Positions 45,179-57,361 of a DNA stretch of 64,000 nt are shown here, piece by piece. The first letter of the stretch is position 1. Every line of letters begins with the position of its first letter. Position numbers and translations under genes: made by a program. This stretch comes from Petunia secreta (taxonomy: Eukaryota > Streptophyta > Magnoliopsida > Solanales > Solanaceae), in assembly GCA_029990175.1 (NCBI GenBank), contig JARKIP010000065.1:22670501-22734500 (forward strand), given 5' to 3'. The notes beneath the pieces were generated by a model. It had not been told where the DNA came from. It did no database searches and saw nothing but the letters and a program-made list of their open reading frames with translations.

Positions 45179-47042
45179 TCCTCCCCTTCTTGAATAGATT
45201 TCGTCCTCGAAATTAAGGCGTCCTCCTCTAAGGTATCATTACCTACATCAAAAGAAGTCAAGTCACTAACATTGAAAGTAGTGGATACATTATACTCATC
45301 GGGCAAATCTATCACATATGCATTGTTGTTGATCTTGGACAACACTTGGAAAGGGCCATCTCCTCTTGGTGCCAACTTCCCCTTCCTATGGTTTGGAAAT
45401 CTTTCCTTGCGGAAGTGCACCCACACCCAATCTCCCTTCTTGAATTCCATCTTCTTTCTTCCTTTGTTTTTCTTGGTTGCTACCTTCTCATAGGCCTCCT
45501 CCAAGGTCTTCCTCGCCTTGGCATGAAGTTCAAGCAACGCCTTGGCCCGAGCTTTACCTTCAAATTCAACAACCACATCCCTTGGCAAAAGGGTAAGATC
45601 AAGAGGAATCAACGGGTTAAAACCATAAACACACTCAAATGGAGTCATGCCAATCATACGATGCAAAGTGCGGTTATAAGCAAACTCCATGAGTGGTAGC
45701 TTATCAATCCAAGTCCCGACCTTACCTTTGGTCATAGCTCTAAGAAGAGCTCCCAAGGTTCGGTTCACCACCTCGGTTTGCCCATCGGTTTGAGGGTGGT
45801 GGGACGTGGTGCAATTTGGTGCCAAGAGCACCCCACAAACACTTCAAAAAATGGCTAAGGAACTTAGAGTCCCTATCACTAACAATGGTGTGAGGCACCC
45901 CATGCAACTTTAAGACATTATCAATAAATAAAGAAGCTACATGTTGTGCCTCATGAGTCTTTTTGCACGGAATGAAATGAGCCATTTTGGAGAACCTATC
46001 AACGACAACATAAATGCTATCGTGTCCTCCTCTAGTCCGGGGCAAAGGCATCACAAAATCCATAGATATATCAACCTACGGACTAGTAGGTATGGGCAAA
46101 GGAGTGTACAAGCCATGGTTGTTGAACTTGGACTTGGCCTTCTTGCAATCCAAGCAAGCATTGCAAAAACGTTCCACAAGAGGCCTTATTTTTGGCCAAT
46201 GGAATTGTTGTTTACGTATGGCCATAGTCTTTTCCACCCCAAAGTGGCCCATCAAGGCCCATAATGTGCTTCTTGCACTAGCAGATCTCTCCAAGAGGAC
46301 TCGGGGACACACACTCTCCCATTCTTGAAAATGTAACCATCTACCCATTGATATTTCTCCACCCTCTGCTCACTCACTAGAGCATCATGAATGCTCTTTA
46401 GCTTTGGGTCATGTTCTTACAAAGATTTTATACTCTCAAAACCCATAAGCCTAGAAGCTAGAGTGGTAGCAAGGGCGAACTTCCTAGAAAGCGCATCGGC
46501 TACAACATTGTCCTTACCCCTTTTGTAACGAATTACATAAGGGAAGAACTCAATGAACTCCACCCACTTGGCGTGTCTCTTGTTCAACTTCTCTTGGCCT
46601 CTTAGATGCTTGAGTGACTCATGGTCACTCTTGATCACAAATTCCCGAGGTCATAGATAGTGTTGCCAATGGGCTAGAGCTCTCACGAGGGCATACAACT
46701 CCTTGTCATACGTGGAGTAATTCAAGGTTGCGCCCTTGAACTTCTCACTAAAGTAGGCAACGGGTTTCCCTTCTTGCATGAGAACACCCCCAATACCCAC
46801 CCCCGAGGCATCACATTCTACCACAAAAGCCATCCCGAATTCGGGCAATTGCAACAATGGGGCGGTACTTAGCCTACTTTTCAATTCTTGGAAAGCCTTT
46901 TCTTGCGGCTCTCCCCAAACAAAGGACTTGTCCTTTTTCACCAACTCGGTGAGTGGTGCGGCAATGGTGCTAAAGTCTCTAACAAAGCGCCTATAGAAAC
47001 TAGCAAGGCCATGGAAACTCCTCACATGAGAGACGGTGGTGG
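44944..47042 (-). pseudogene. pol of G, RT end to integrase
   Basis: Continues RT from 52461 after NA1-e. RT tail (SFHGLASFYRRFV), RNase H (VECDASGVGIGGVL), TGA at 46651 (TGG elsewhere), TAA at 46417 (TAT elsewhere), a shift near 46300, HHCC finger, TAG at 46076, integrase core (MDFVMPLPRT, VSDRDS), a deletion/shift near 45825, DGQTEVVNR with catalytic Glu, GDGPFQVL and the RPFTRSQAKEIQ tail that runs to 44944 inside the LTR. Confidence 0.92.
45179..45191 (-). promoter_or_regulatory. polypurine tract of G
   Basis: AAGAAGGGGAGGA on the minus strand. Confidence 0.87.
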
Positions 47043-47047
47043 GAGTA

Positions 47048-47851
47048 TGATGCAATATAAAATGGCCTAAACGACAACCATCAAAAGCCAAGCTCGAGAG
47101 CACAAGGGATACGAGTCAAGGCCTCCGGGAACGTCTTGAAAGATCATGCATTGGAGCGCCGAGGATGGAGGAAAACAGTGCAGGAAACAGGGCAGCCCAA
47201 AACAGGGCAAAACAGGGGAGCACACTGGGAGCTCACTGCCTGCCGAAGAATATTTGTTCTTCGCGATCGCGAAGAGGCTTTAGTTGCCCTACGCGACAGC
47301 GCCCCATGGAACGCGAAGGCAAATCTGAAGATGATGGAGACCTGCGCCATCGCGAGTCCCTTGGTGCGATCGCGATGCTTTGAATTGATGCCTGCGCGAT
47401 CGCGAGCCCTCTTGGCGCGAGCGCGATGAAGAGGAGCTGAGCAGCGAGCCAGAAACAGCTGCAAGGGCATTTTTGTCAATTTATCATTGTTAATGTATAA
47501 ATACAACTTTAGCTCTTCATTTCAGTAGTTTTACCTTGAATTTAATAGAGAGAAGAGAGAATTAGAGAAGGCCGAGCGTTTCTAGTCCGAAGCCCGAGGC
47601 TTCATGTATCTTATCGACTTGGAATCTATGGAGATTCACCACTAGCGTGAATTTCTTGTAAGGTTCGAGTTTCATTCTCCCTTTTGGATAGTTAAATTCA
47701 TGTCTTGAATTATAATTTATCCGCTCTTTCTTCTCATTTCTTGACTCCCCAATCCTTGTTTCCCGATATCATTGATATCATCTATCTTGTGTTTTATCGC
47801 TTCCGCATTGTTTGAATCGTGGTTAGCTTCCGCTCATTTTGCTTTACATCA
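47048..47851 (+). mobile_element. 5' LTR of NA1-e
   Basis: 804 bp, TGATGCAATATAAAATGG...TTACATCA. GCGATCGC array at about 47260-47430; TATAAATA at 47496-47503. It is 20 bp shorter than the 3' LTR because of one deletion between CGCGATC repeats. Confidence 0.95.
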
Positions 47852-48686
47852 GTTGGTATCAGAGCAAGGCTCGGGTTATGTGCTTACAAACCCCCGTTCC
47901 TTGTTCCATATGTTAGTATCGTTGTTGTGTTTGTTCTTGAAAATTTGAAGAAAAACAAAAAAATAGAAAAACTAGAAAAGTTGAAAAATATTGGTTGATT
48001 GGGTTGGAATCAAATCCCCGGGCGTTAAAAAGTATTGGGGTTTGTTCCTTATTGTATTCCCGTCGTTTTGATACCCATATCTCGTGTTTTGGTGTTACGA
48101 TTCAAAATTTTCGAAAATCAAAATCCAAAATTTTGAAAATCCTTGAACACGCTTCAATCTTGAATCGAAGCTTGTTGTTGTTTTTTGGGGTTGAAAAAAT
48201 CTTGGGGATTGATGATATTAGTTGTATACACCTTTGGGTATCGTTGGTTTTGTGTTTCAGGTTGAAATCGAGCCAAAAATTTGGCCAAAATCGCTAAAAA
48301 ACCCGTTTTTTAGCTGTTGTGAAAGTTGCAGAAATTAACCCTTCGCGATCCGAAGAGCAATTCGCGCGATAGCGAAGAGCAAAATTATTTTAGGTAATTG
48401 GCCTACTTGAAAGATACTAATCCTTTAGCGTATTAGGTATTCGTGCGTAGAGGAGATTAGAATTCAAAGAAGAGTCGTAGAACTCCTTTTGGCCTCAAGT
48501 GCGCACTTTAAATAGCCGTCCGTGCATCGAGTCTCATTAATTCCATTCCGAACTTTAACTTGGACATGCTAGTTGTATTACCTTGGTTCCCAAGTTGATA
48601 TGGCCTCGCTCTTGAGTGTACATATATTGAGTGATACACGTGAGGGAGTGTCTTTTGGGAGGTCTTGGTTCTTTGGTGTTGCAACA
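47852..48686 (+). other. 5' leader of NA1-e
   Basis: Short GCGATCGC-type array at about 48342-48382 (one unit decayed to GCGATCCG). Conserved core at about 48391-48560; CACGTG near 48637. About 250 bp shorter than in the NA1-c leader. Confidence 0.82.
47854..47865 (+). promoter_or_regulatory. primer-binding site (NA1-e)
   Basis: TGGTATCAGAGC, exact. Confidence 0.93.
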
Positions 48687-51529
48687 ATGTCGGATGATGA
48701 TTGTAGGGATTATGGCTCATGTGGAGATGATGCGAGTTTCTATGACTCGTATGGTGATAATGGAGACTATGGTTCCTACGAGGGTGATGATGGCCATTAC
48801 TATGATGATGGAAACCATGGCTCCTATGTTGATGAAGCGGTTCACTATGATGGTCGTGAGATTGATGAAGACTATGAGGCTCGTGATGAAGATTGTGATG
48901 ATTCCTATGCTTCTAGTCAAGAAATCGAAGATGGTGACGCTTCAAGGTACATTGATCCTACTTACTCTACTTATGATGAATTAGAGCATGATAGTGACAT
49001 AGATAGAGTTGATGATGATATTGAGTATATGAATTGTTCTTATGCATCTTCTCTTGGTGTTGCTAATGGAGTACAAGGGAGTAATGGAGGACCTTCCATT
49101 AGTATGGGAGGTGGTGGTGGTTGTTCCATGGGAAAGAAGAAGTTTGCATCTTCTAGGTACGCTAAGCGGCCTAATGCTTCTAATTTCCATGTGGAGGTTT
49201 GTATGATAGATGGTGTTGCTTTTACTACAAAGGGGATGTATGCCGTGAGGGGCGTGGATGGTTGTAGTAGGAGTAGTACTATGGGCTATGGGACCAAGGC
49301 AAGAGGCACTTATGGGTTCCATGGCAAGGTTCCTTCCTTGACTTCCAACAACATTGCTAATGTTGGGAGAGTGACGGGAAGTGGAGGTTGTTCTAGTGGT
49401 GTTGCCACTAGTGGAGGGATAAGGAAGACCCACGTTGTCGGAGTTGACACTTGTGGGCATTCAAGTTTTCACTTGGATGCCAATCTACAAAACATGGGTA
49501 GAAGTAGGTTCGTTGTTGAGGTAGATGGTATTGGAGGATACTTGCTCAAGATTGGTGATACCGATGCCAATTGTATTAGCACCTCTTTGGTTGATAGGCT
49601 TAGGATACCATGCCATAAGCTAGAGCATCCTTATGAGTATGATGGAGTGTGGGTTTCTAAGGAGGCTCGGGTACTCATATCTCATAGGAACTATAAATGC
49701 TATGTATGGTGTGATGTGTATCCCTAGTGTCATGTTGATGTGTGGATAGGTGACCGGTGGTTGGAGGGGAAGAGGGTGCAATATAGTGTGGTGAAGGGTG
49801 CGTATCTTGTGGGCGTAGGGCAAAGAGTTTATGACTTTGTGCCTTACCGGGCGAAGAGCCAAGTGCCTACTAGTGTACCTTCTATGGCTATGCAAAGGAG
49901 CAAGAAATTCATTCCATGGTTGAAAAGGTGCAAACGAGAAGTCCTGCAATTACAAGAAGTGGTGGGACAAGTGCTAGAAAAGAGTTGGCAATTGTCAACA
50001 AGGTGAACCAACCACAAATTGCAAAACCAAGTGGTTCACCAACGAAGAAGAAAGAGGCATCAAGTGATGAGTCTCCTAGTCCTAGATTTCGGGTTGACGT
50101 GAAGAGTCCACCTACTCCGGCTATGGGTATTCTTGGGCCTCGTCCCAATTCACCCGAATTTGAGAGACAAAAGATAGAGAGGAGTAAGGGAGTGACCGGT
50201 GACATTCCTCGAGTGGAAAAATGAGAGGATGTGATGAGTGATGTGAGTAGGATGTCACCACCCGAATCTACACCTAACCTTGGAAAAAAATGAGGCAAAA
50301 GAAAGAGGGAAAAAGAAAAATTAAGAGTGAGGGCACCCCTTATTCTAACCTTAACCCTTTATCTTTTTCTTCTATGTGTTTGAATTCTTGTGTAGGGATT
50401 CTTGGAGGCAAACCGATGGAGCCTCAACCATGTTCCGAGATGGAAAGACAAGGTGAAGGAGATGCCGAATGTGAGCTACAAGGTGAAGACGTTCATGACA
50501 CTTCAAAGGTATGTGTTACTTCTTCCTCCCTTGAGCATAATACTTCCTTGTCTTGTGATCTTGTTTGTAACAAATCTATGCTAGTTGATGATTTGCATGA
50601 GTATAATGTGTTTGCAACTAGTGTAGAGCCTTTGGGTCAACTTGTGTGTGCAAATGAACCACTAGTTGAGAGGGTTGAAAAGCCACATCATCATGTGAGC
50701 TCGGTTTTCATTGAACCTCTCTTTAGTGAAAATGATGAAGTTGACCTTGCTTGTGACCCTTGTTATGACACCCCGCCCATGTTTGATAAAGGAGAAGATG
50801 AATTGCATGATTATCCTATTCTTCCCTTTGATTGCTTATTTGCTATCGGTTGTATCTTGTGTCGTAGTGAGGAAGTTTGTAACCTTGAGGAGTCTCTTGA
50901 GAATGAGATAGATCGACTTGTGTTCGATGACTCTTCAAGTGTAGATGTTGTCTCTAGTTTGAGAACTTCACCTTTGCTTGCTAGCGAGCTTGAGAAGTGC
51001 GCCTATACTAATCCTTTGTATGGGGGCCACATCGATGAAAATGGTGAGTTGTATCAAACTAGGAAAGAGTGTGAGTTTGAACCTCCATGGATTGGAATGA
51101 CTAACTCTATAGATAATCCGTTGTTTGAGTTCTCCCTTAGGAGTTTGTTTAGTGGCGAGGGTTGTCTTGGAGAGAAATTTGGAGGTGAGGAGGTACCTCT
51201 ATGTTAGTTGTGAATTGAACTATTTCACTTACTCCATCCCATATGTTGAGCACACCTTGAGTGTTGAGCATGCCAAAGCCGATGTGTCACTTTGTGATAA
51301 AATTGATTTGAAGGCTTGGTGTGTTGGTCATGAGCTTAGGGGTCGTGGGGAATTTAATTGCTACATGCATATCCTTGAACTCTTTGCTTGGTTTGAAAAT
51401 GAGTGCTTGTTCTTGTCGAGCCAAGACTTTTTTGTCTCTTTTGGGGACATAAGCTTTTTCATAGGTATTGATGCTTGGCTCTATCACAAGAGTGTGTTTT
51501 CCACACCACTTGCACTTATTCTTGCTTAA
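48687..51529 (+). pseudogene. NA1 long reading frame, copy e
   Basis: ATG of MSDDDCRD at 48687. DYG-rich domain, GGGGGCSMGKK, retropepsin-like domain with DTDANC (about 49559), TAG at 49725-49727 (ATG elsewhere), WIGDRWLEGK, a short deletion and shift near 49905, TGA at 50222-50224, an A-run shift near 50290, then region X open to 51207, a deletion near 51200, and the conserved end IDAWLYHKSVFST to 51529. The lesions differ from those of the other copies. Confidence 0.83.
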
Positions 51530-51595
51530 GCTAACCTACTTGTGAAGTAGGAAGTTTTTGGTTGTGCTTGTTTTGATTGTAGGTTTTGATGGTTC

Positions 51596-51613
51596 GATTT
51601 CGAGGACGAAATC
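51596..51613 (+). other. hairpin before polypurine tract
   Basis: GATTTCGAGGACGAAATC: a 7-bp stem with an AGGA loop, six bases upstream of the polypurine tract. The same hairpin lies at the 3' end of all elements with an intact 3' junction. In autonomous elements it is also coding. Confidence 0.8.
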
Positions 51614-51618
51614 CTTTC

Positions 51619-51631
51619 AAGAAGTGGAGGA
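51619..51631 (+). promoter_or_regulatory. polypurine tract of NA1-e
   Basis: AAGAAGTGGAGGA, one T in place of G. Confidence 0.85.
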
Positions 51632-52455
51632 TGATGCAATATAAAATGGCCTAAACGACAACCATCAAAAGCCAAGCTCGAGAGCACAAGGGATACGAGT
51701 CAAGGCCTCCAGGAACGTCTTGAAAGATCATGCATTGAAGCGCCGAGGACGGAGGAAAACAGTGCAGGAAACAGGGCAGCCCAAAACAGGGCAAAACAGG
51801 GGAGCACACTGGGAGCTCACTGCCTGCCGAAGAATATTTGTTCTTCGCGATCATGGCCATGCCTGCGCGATCGCGAAGAGGCTTTAGTTGCCCTGCGCGA
51901 CAGCGCCCCATGGAACGCGAAGGCGAAGCTGAAGATGATGGAGACCTGCGCCATCGTGAGCCCCTTGGCACGATCGCGATGCTTTGAATTGATGCCTGCG
52001 CGATCGCGAGCCCTCTTGGCGCGATCACGATGAAGAGGAGCTGAGCAGCGAGCCAGAAACAGCTGCAAGGGCATTTTTGTCCATTTATCATTGTAAATGT
52101 ATAAATAGAACTTTAGCTCTTCATTTCATTAGTTTTAGCTTGAATTGAATAGAGAGAACAGAGAATTAGAGAAGGCCGAGCCTTTCTAGTCCGAAGCCCG
52201 AGGCTTCATGTATCTCATCGACTTGGAATCTATGGAGATTCACCACTAGCGTGAATTCCTTGTAAGGTTCGAGTTTCATTCTCCCTTTTGAATAATTAAA
52301 TTCATATCTTGAATTATAATTTATCCGTTCTTTCTTCTCGTTTCTTGACTCCCCAATCCTTGTTTCCCGATATCATTGATATCATCTATCTTGTGTTTTA
52401 TCGCTTCCACATTGTTTGAATCGTGTTTAGCTTCCGCTCATTTTGCTTTGCATCA
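51632..52455 (+). mobile_element. 3' LTR of NA1-e
   Basis: 824 bp, TGATGCAATATAAAATGG...TTTGCATCA. GCGATCGC array at about 51844-52030. TATAAATA lies near 52100. Confidence 0.95.
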
Positions 52456-52460
52456 GAGTA

Positions 52461-55392
52461 GGCCAATCTCTAATGCCTTCAACTTTGGACTCATCAACTT
52501 CTACACCATTGACACTAACAACAAAGCCCAAAAAGAAAACCTTTTGAACACAAAAGGCACACTTCATAAAGTTGGCATAGAGCTTTCCAGCTCGTAGCAC
52601 TTCAAGGACTTGATTCAAGTGGCCAACACGGTCGCCTATAGACTTGCTATAGATCAATAGTTCATCAAAGTAGACGACCACGAACTTGTTGATGAAGGGT
52701 TTTAGCACATGGTTCATCAATCTTATGAAAGTACTAGGTGCGTTGGAGAGGCCAAAGGGCATCACCAACCATTCATATAGACCAAACTTGGTCTTGAATG
52801 CGGTTTTCCATTCATCACCGGGTTTCATTCGGATTTGATGGTAACCGGACCTAAGATTTATTTCTGAGAAGATGCTAGAACCACTAAGCTCATCTAACAT
52901 ATCATCCAAACGAGGTATTGGGTGTCGATACTTTACCGTGATCTTGTGGACCGCTCGACAATCCACACACATCCTCCAAGTGCCATCCTTCTTTGGAACA
53001 AGGATCACGGGCACGACACAAGGGCTCAAACTCTCCCTAACCAAGCCTTTGGTAAGCAACTCATCAATTTGCTTTTGGAGCTCCCTTGTGTCCTCGGGAT
53101 TGCTTCTATATGCCGGCTTGTTTGGAATTTGAGATCCCGGGAAAAAGTCAATTTGATATTCAATACCCCTCAAAGGAGGTAATCAATCCGGCATCTCATC
53201 CGGGAACATGTCCTCATAGACCTTCAAAACATTTTCAATGGCACAAGGCAAAGGGTTAGGGTTAGATAAATAATCACTTTCGAAATTTAAAACCATACCT
53301 TTGTGCACTATGCATATGAGCATCTTGGTTCCATCATTACCTTTCAAGATTTCACCCGGTTGCATCATGGCACACATGCGACCGGTGGAAGATGGTGGAG
53401 TCTCGGCCAAAGGTTTGGCCACAACCGGGGACTTGGCCTTAGCCGCTTCCCTCAACTCTTTCATGCGCCGATAGTCCTCACTTACTTGCTTTGGGGACAA
53501 TGGCGTAAGCACAAACTTCTTCCCCTCATGTGTAACCGTGTAAGTGTTGGCCCGGCCATCATGAACCACTTATTTGTCGTATTGCCACGGCCTACCCAAT
53601 AAAAGGTGGCAAGCTTGCATTGGCACCACGTCAAACATGTGTTCATCTTGATAGTTCCCAATCTTGAACCTAATCAAGACTTGCTTCACTACCCTCAATT
53701 CCCCACACTCGCTCAACCATTGCAAACGGTAGGGACTAGGGTGCTTTAGGGTAGTCAATTTCAATTGTGAGACCAACTATTGACTTACCACATTCGCATA
53801 ACTACCCGGATCAATGATCATGGAACACACTTGTCCCTTCAATCTACACCGAGCATGGAACAAGGTTTCCCTTTGTTCATCTTCCCTCTCTTCACTCACC
53901 ATGGTTCCCAAGTTACGACGCACCACGAGGAACATATTAGGATCATCCCCCTCCGTTGCTCTCTCTTCATCCTCACCCTCAACTTCCTCACTCTCCTCCT
54001 CAACATATCCCTCGGACTCACTTTCCCCCTCATAGACCATCCATCATCCATCACAATCATTGTTTTCCGGGTAGGGCACTCTTTGGCGAAGTGGCCATAA
54101 CCCTTGCATTTATGCCATTGGAAAGGACAAGAAGAAGGAGTATTTAAAGTAGTTTTAGAAGTACCTCCAACCTCTTTGAGGTCGTTTCTCGGGGTAGCCT
54201 TCTCAACAGGCTTCTTTACATCTCGAATCCCACTTGCACCACTTGGGTATGGGCTCTTCCATTCTTTGGGGCGAGTTGTTGGAGTGTTAGTGGTGGTACT
54301 CCTATAGCGAGGAGCCTTCTCTTCTTTGAGCCACTTTTCGGCCTTAACCGCGGCATCACATACATCTTGTAGAGAGTGGAAGATGTGTAGCCTCAATTGG
54401 GAAGCAATCTCCCGACTCAAGCCACTTTTGAAACGGATGATAGCTTGTTCTTCATCCTCTGTTTCCATATCAAGAGCCATCCGGTTCTTCTCAAAGTCGT
54501 TGAAATATTCATCAACAGACTTGTAGCCTTGTTTCAATTCATAGAGCCTTTTGAGTTGCTCTTGGCGATGCTTGGGAGTCACATATTTGTTGTTCATTAC
54601 TTCTTTCAACTCTTCCCAAGTGATGTTCATCCGCAACCCACGTCTTCTTCTTGATCGCTTGATGAATTCCCACCATGTAGAGGCATAGGATTCAAAGGAA
54701 GCAATGGCATATGTAGCCTTCTTCTCCTCGGTCATATCATTCGTGTCAAAGACCCGCTCCAATTGAACCTTCCACTCTAAGAAAGCCTCCAGATCACTAG
54801 TCTCTTTGAAAGGTGGGATAGTGATCTTCACACTATTGAGGTTATTGTCACGACCCCCACGATGTGGTCCCGGTTGACCCCCGTAGTAGTCTTCAACCTC
54901 ATCATACTCCCGTCTCAAATCCCTTCCCATAAAAGCCCTTGGAGGTCCTCAACCTCGCCCACGACCTCCATCCACTCCTCGGCCTCCGTTCATCGCCCTC
55001 CTATTTGGATAGTGAACATCACAATCATCATCTAGTCCGAGACCCTCCCCTTCTTGAGCTTCATCAACTTGCTCAAGAGGAATCACATTTCTTCGGGGCC
55101 TTAAGAGTAGGACATCTCCTTGGGGATTGCCCAAGGGTTGGGGAATGCCCAACGATCTTTCTCTAGCAAGAGCCTCATCCCTCAACCGTTGTCGACGAAC
55201 TAACTCCGCATAGTGGTCCGGTTTCATGATTGAGTCATCACTTGTGCCTTCATTGGCATCCTTTTGGACACTCGGGGTCCTTTCCTTTTCAAAGGCTTCC
55301 ATTTTAAGGTTCAAGGTTTTCACCTCGGCCAATAGACTAGTGAAGACGTCAACGGGAACCTCAATGGTATTTTTGGCCTTCTCGTCCGCCAT
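52461..55392 (-). pseudogene. gag, protease and RT of G
   Basis: Starts MADEKAKNTIEVP at 55392. Gag has one TGA at 54949-54951 (CGA elsewhere, in the RGRGRGPP patch), the gag core (FLEWKVQLERVFDTN, ASTWWEFIKRSRRR) and a zinc knuckle WHKCKGYGHFAKEC (first Cys is Trp). A one-base loss near 54045 shifts into protease, where the active site reads IDPGSYAN, so catalysis is lost. Further stops at 53777 (TAG), 53570 (TAA) and 53183 (TGA). RT (CVDCRAVHKI, INLRSGYHQIRM) reads YFDE in place of YxDD. NA1-e splits RT after RDWPT. Confidence 0.92.
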
Positions 55393-56536
55393 TGTACCTA
55401 CAACAATCAAAAACAAGTAAAGAGATTAGAGTAAAAGCCCTCACTCACTCCCTCACTTTTGCTTGTCGCTCGGGTTCACTCAAGTTGGGTTAGGTTCACA
55501 CAAGCTTGAGATCAATGGCGTCCTCGGAGTTGACCAACTTCCTCGATAATCGATCTAAGTCACAAGAACCAAATACTCTTCGGGAAGAGTGGAGTTAATG
55601 AGACTCGATTAATGCTAAGCTATTTAGTGAGCACTTGGAAGCAAATAATCAACTGCGGATCTTCTTTGAGTTCTATTCTCCTCTAGGCACGATGTTCCTA
55701 ATCGCTCAATGAATTAGTACTAATCGAATAGGAGTGTTACTCTCAAAGTACTAACCGGAAGCAATGCAAACAAACAAACACGAAAACCTAGAGAATTGAA
55801 CTACCCGGAGCCCTTAAGTGAACTGGGCGGTCCGCCTGGTCAGTGGGGCGGTCCGCCTGGTTTTTGGCAAGTTTCAGTAATGGGGTGGAGGGGGCGGTCC
55901 GCCCAGAGGTGAGGCGCTCCGCCTGGACCTGTGTCCAAACCTCCACCAAAACGTGATTTTGGTGTTTTCAAGCAATTTTTCCAACAAATCCAAGGTGTTT
56001 TTGATATTGAATGATTTTCAAACTTGTTTTATGCTATCACAAACAAACCCCAATGGTTTTAATCCAACAATCAACTTGTTTCAAGAACTTCAAGATTTCA
56101 AAATTCGATTTTCACTCCGCTACTTCAAACGATGTTATGGGGGTATCAAATCGACGGGGTAACTATAAGGAACAATCCCTGATACCAAACAACCAAGATT
56201 TCATAATATCGAACAAGTTCTAGCAAATTTTATGAAACTTCAACTTTTGGGTTTGATTTTCGAAAATTCGATTCACAACTCCAAAACGTGTTTTGTTGGT
56301 ACCCAATTGTTGGGATTACACAAACAAACAATCCCCGATAATCAAAACCAATAAAATCGTAACAACCAACGATTTCTAGCAAATTTTTGGGTTTTCTAAT
56401 TTTTGCATTTTTTTTTCTTCTTTTTCAATAAAACAAGAACAAGAACATGAACATAAACAAGAAACAAAGATGATAAGCACGAAGAGTAGGACGAGGGTTC
56501 GTAAGAACGCAACCCTAGCCTTACTCTGATACCAAC
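55393..56536 (-). other. 5' leader of G
   Basis: Conserved core at about 55570-55760; GGCGGTCCGCC array at about 55824-55935, matching its LTR. TGTAGGTACA precedes the gag ATG. Confidence 0.82.
56523..56534 (-). promoter_or_regulatory. primer-binding site (G)
   Basis: TGGTATCAGAGT on the minus strand, one mismatch at the last base. Confidence 0.85.
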
Positions 56537-57361
56537 TGATGCAATCTAAAATACGAAAGCAAAAAAGAGATAAAAACGAGACGAAGACTCACACGATTGT
56601 TCGAGTAGCAACGAAGAACTATGTTTCGTTACACCCCAAACGATGGCAAAGATCACCTACGCTATGCAACTATCCTCAAGAGGTACTCGACTCTCGCAAA
56701 TAGAATGATCAAAGACGGATTGAAGGTCAACTTGGAATCTTCCAATTGAATTCAAGCCAAAATGTTTACAAGGGTTCTTGAGAGCAAAGCTCATTTAATG
56801 TGTATTCATAGTGTAGTAAATGAGGTCAAGACCTAATGAAGGCTTTTATAGCCTTCTACAAACATGTAATGAAGTGTCTAAAATACCCCTAAGTGGGTTT
56901 AAACAATAGAAGCCACTTAGGGCCAAAGTTGGAATTACACGCGCAAAATAGCAAAATTCGGATTGGCTCACAACAGGGGTAGGCGGTCCGCCCACCCCTA
57001 GTAGGCGCTCCGCCTCTTTCAAGTTTCCTGAAGGCCACCCACAAGGAGGCGGTCCGCCTCTGCAAGGTAGGTGGTCCGCCTCTCCCAATTTCCAGAGAGT
57101 GCACACTTTTCAGGCGGTCCGCCTCTTCAGGTAGGCGGTCCGCCTCTTCCTGAAGTCTCTTGGGGTGTCTCCATTTGTGTCTCTTGAGCCTCGCTAAGTG
57201 TCCTAGATGGTCCTCCTTCCATGGTGCTCAAATGCATAATCTTCAAAATGGTTCCGGAGCTCACATCATCCATGCCCTTCCTCACCAAGTGTAGGTGAGT
57301 GTCTTGTATCTCCTTGGCTTGACTTCGAGTGAATGGTCTCGATGTAATTTAGGTTGCATCA
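56537..57361 (-). mobile_element. 5' LTR of G
   Basis: 825 bp; GGCGGTCCGCC array at about 56980-57145; TATAAAAG on the minus strand at 56843-56850. Confidence 0.95.

Larger units (their letters stand above)
47048..52455 (+). mobile_element. complete non-autonomous element NA1-e
   Basis: 5408 bp, TSD GAGTA (47043-47047 and 52456-52460), inserted antisense in G pol. LTRs 47048-47851 and 51632-52455 are very similar, so it is the youngest event of this nest. Confidence 0.97.
44354..57361 (-). mobile_element. complete gypsy element G with NA1-e nested inside
   Basis: LTRs 44354-45178 and 56537-57361, both 825 bp; TSD CCTAC at 44349-44353 and 57362-57366. Without NA1-e and its TSD it is about 7.6 kb, a normal size for a gag-pol gypsy element. 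All parts are present: PBS, leader, gag, PR, RT, RNase H, IN and polypurine tract. Confidence 0.96.
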
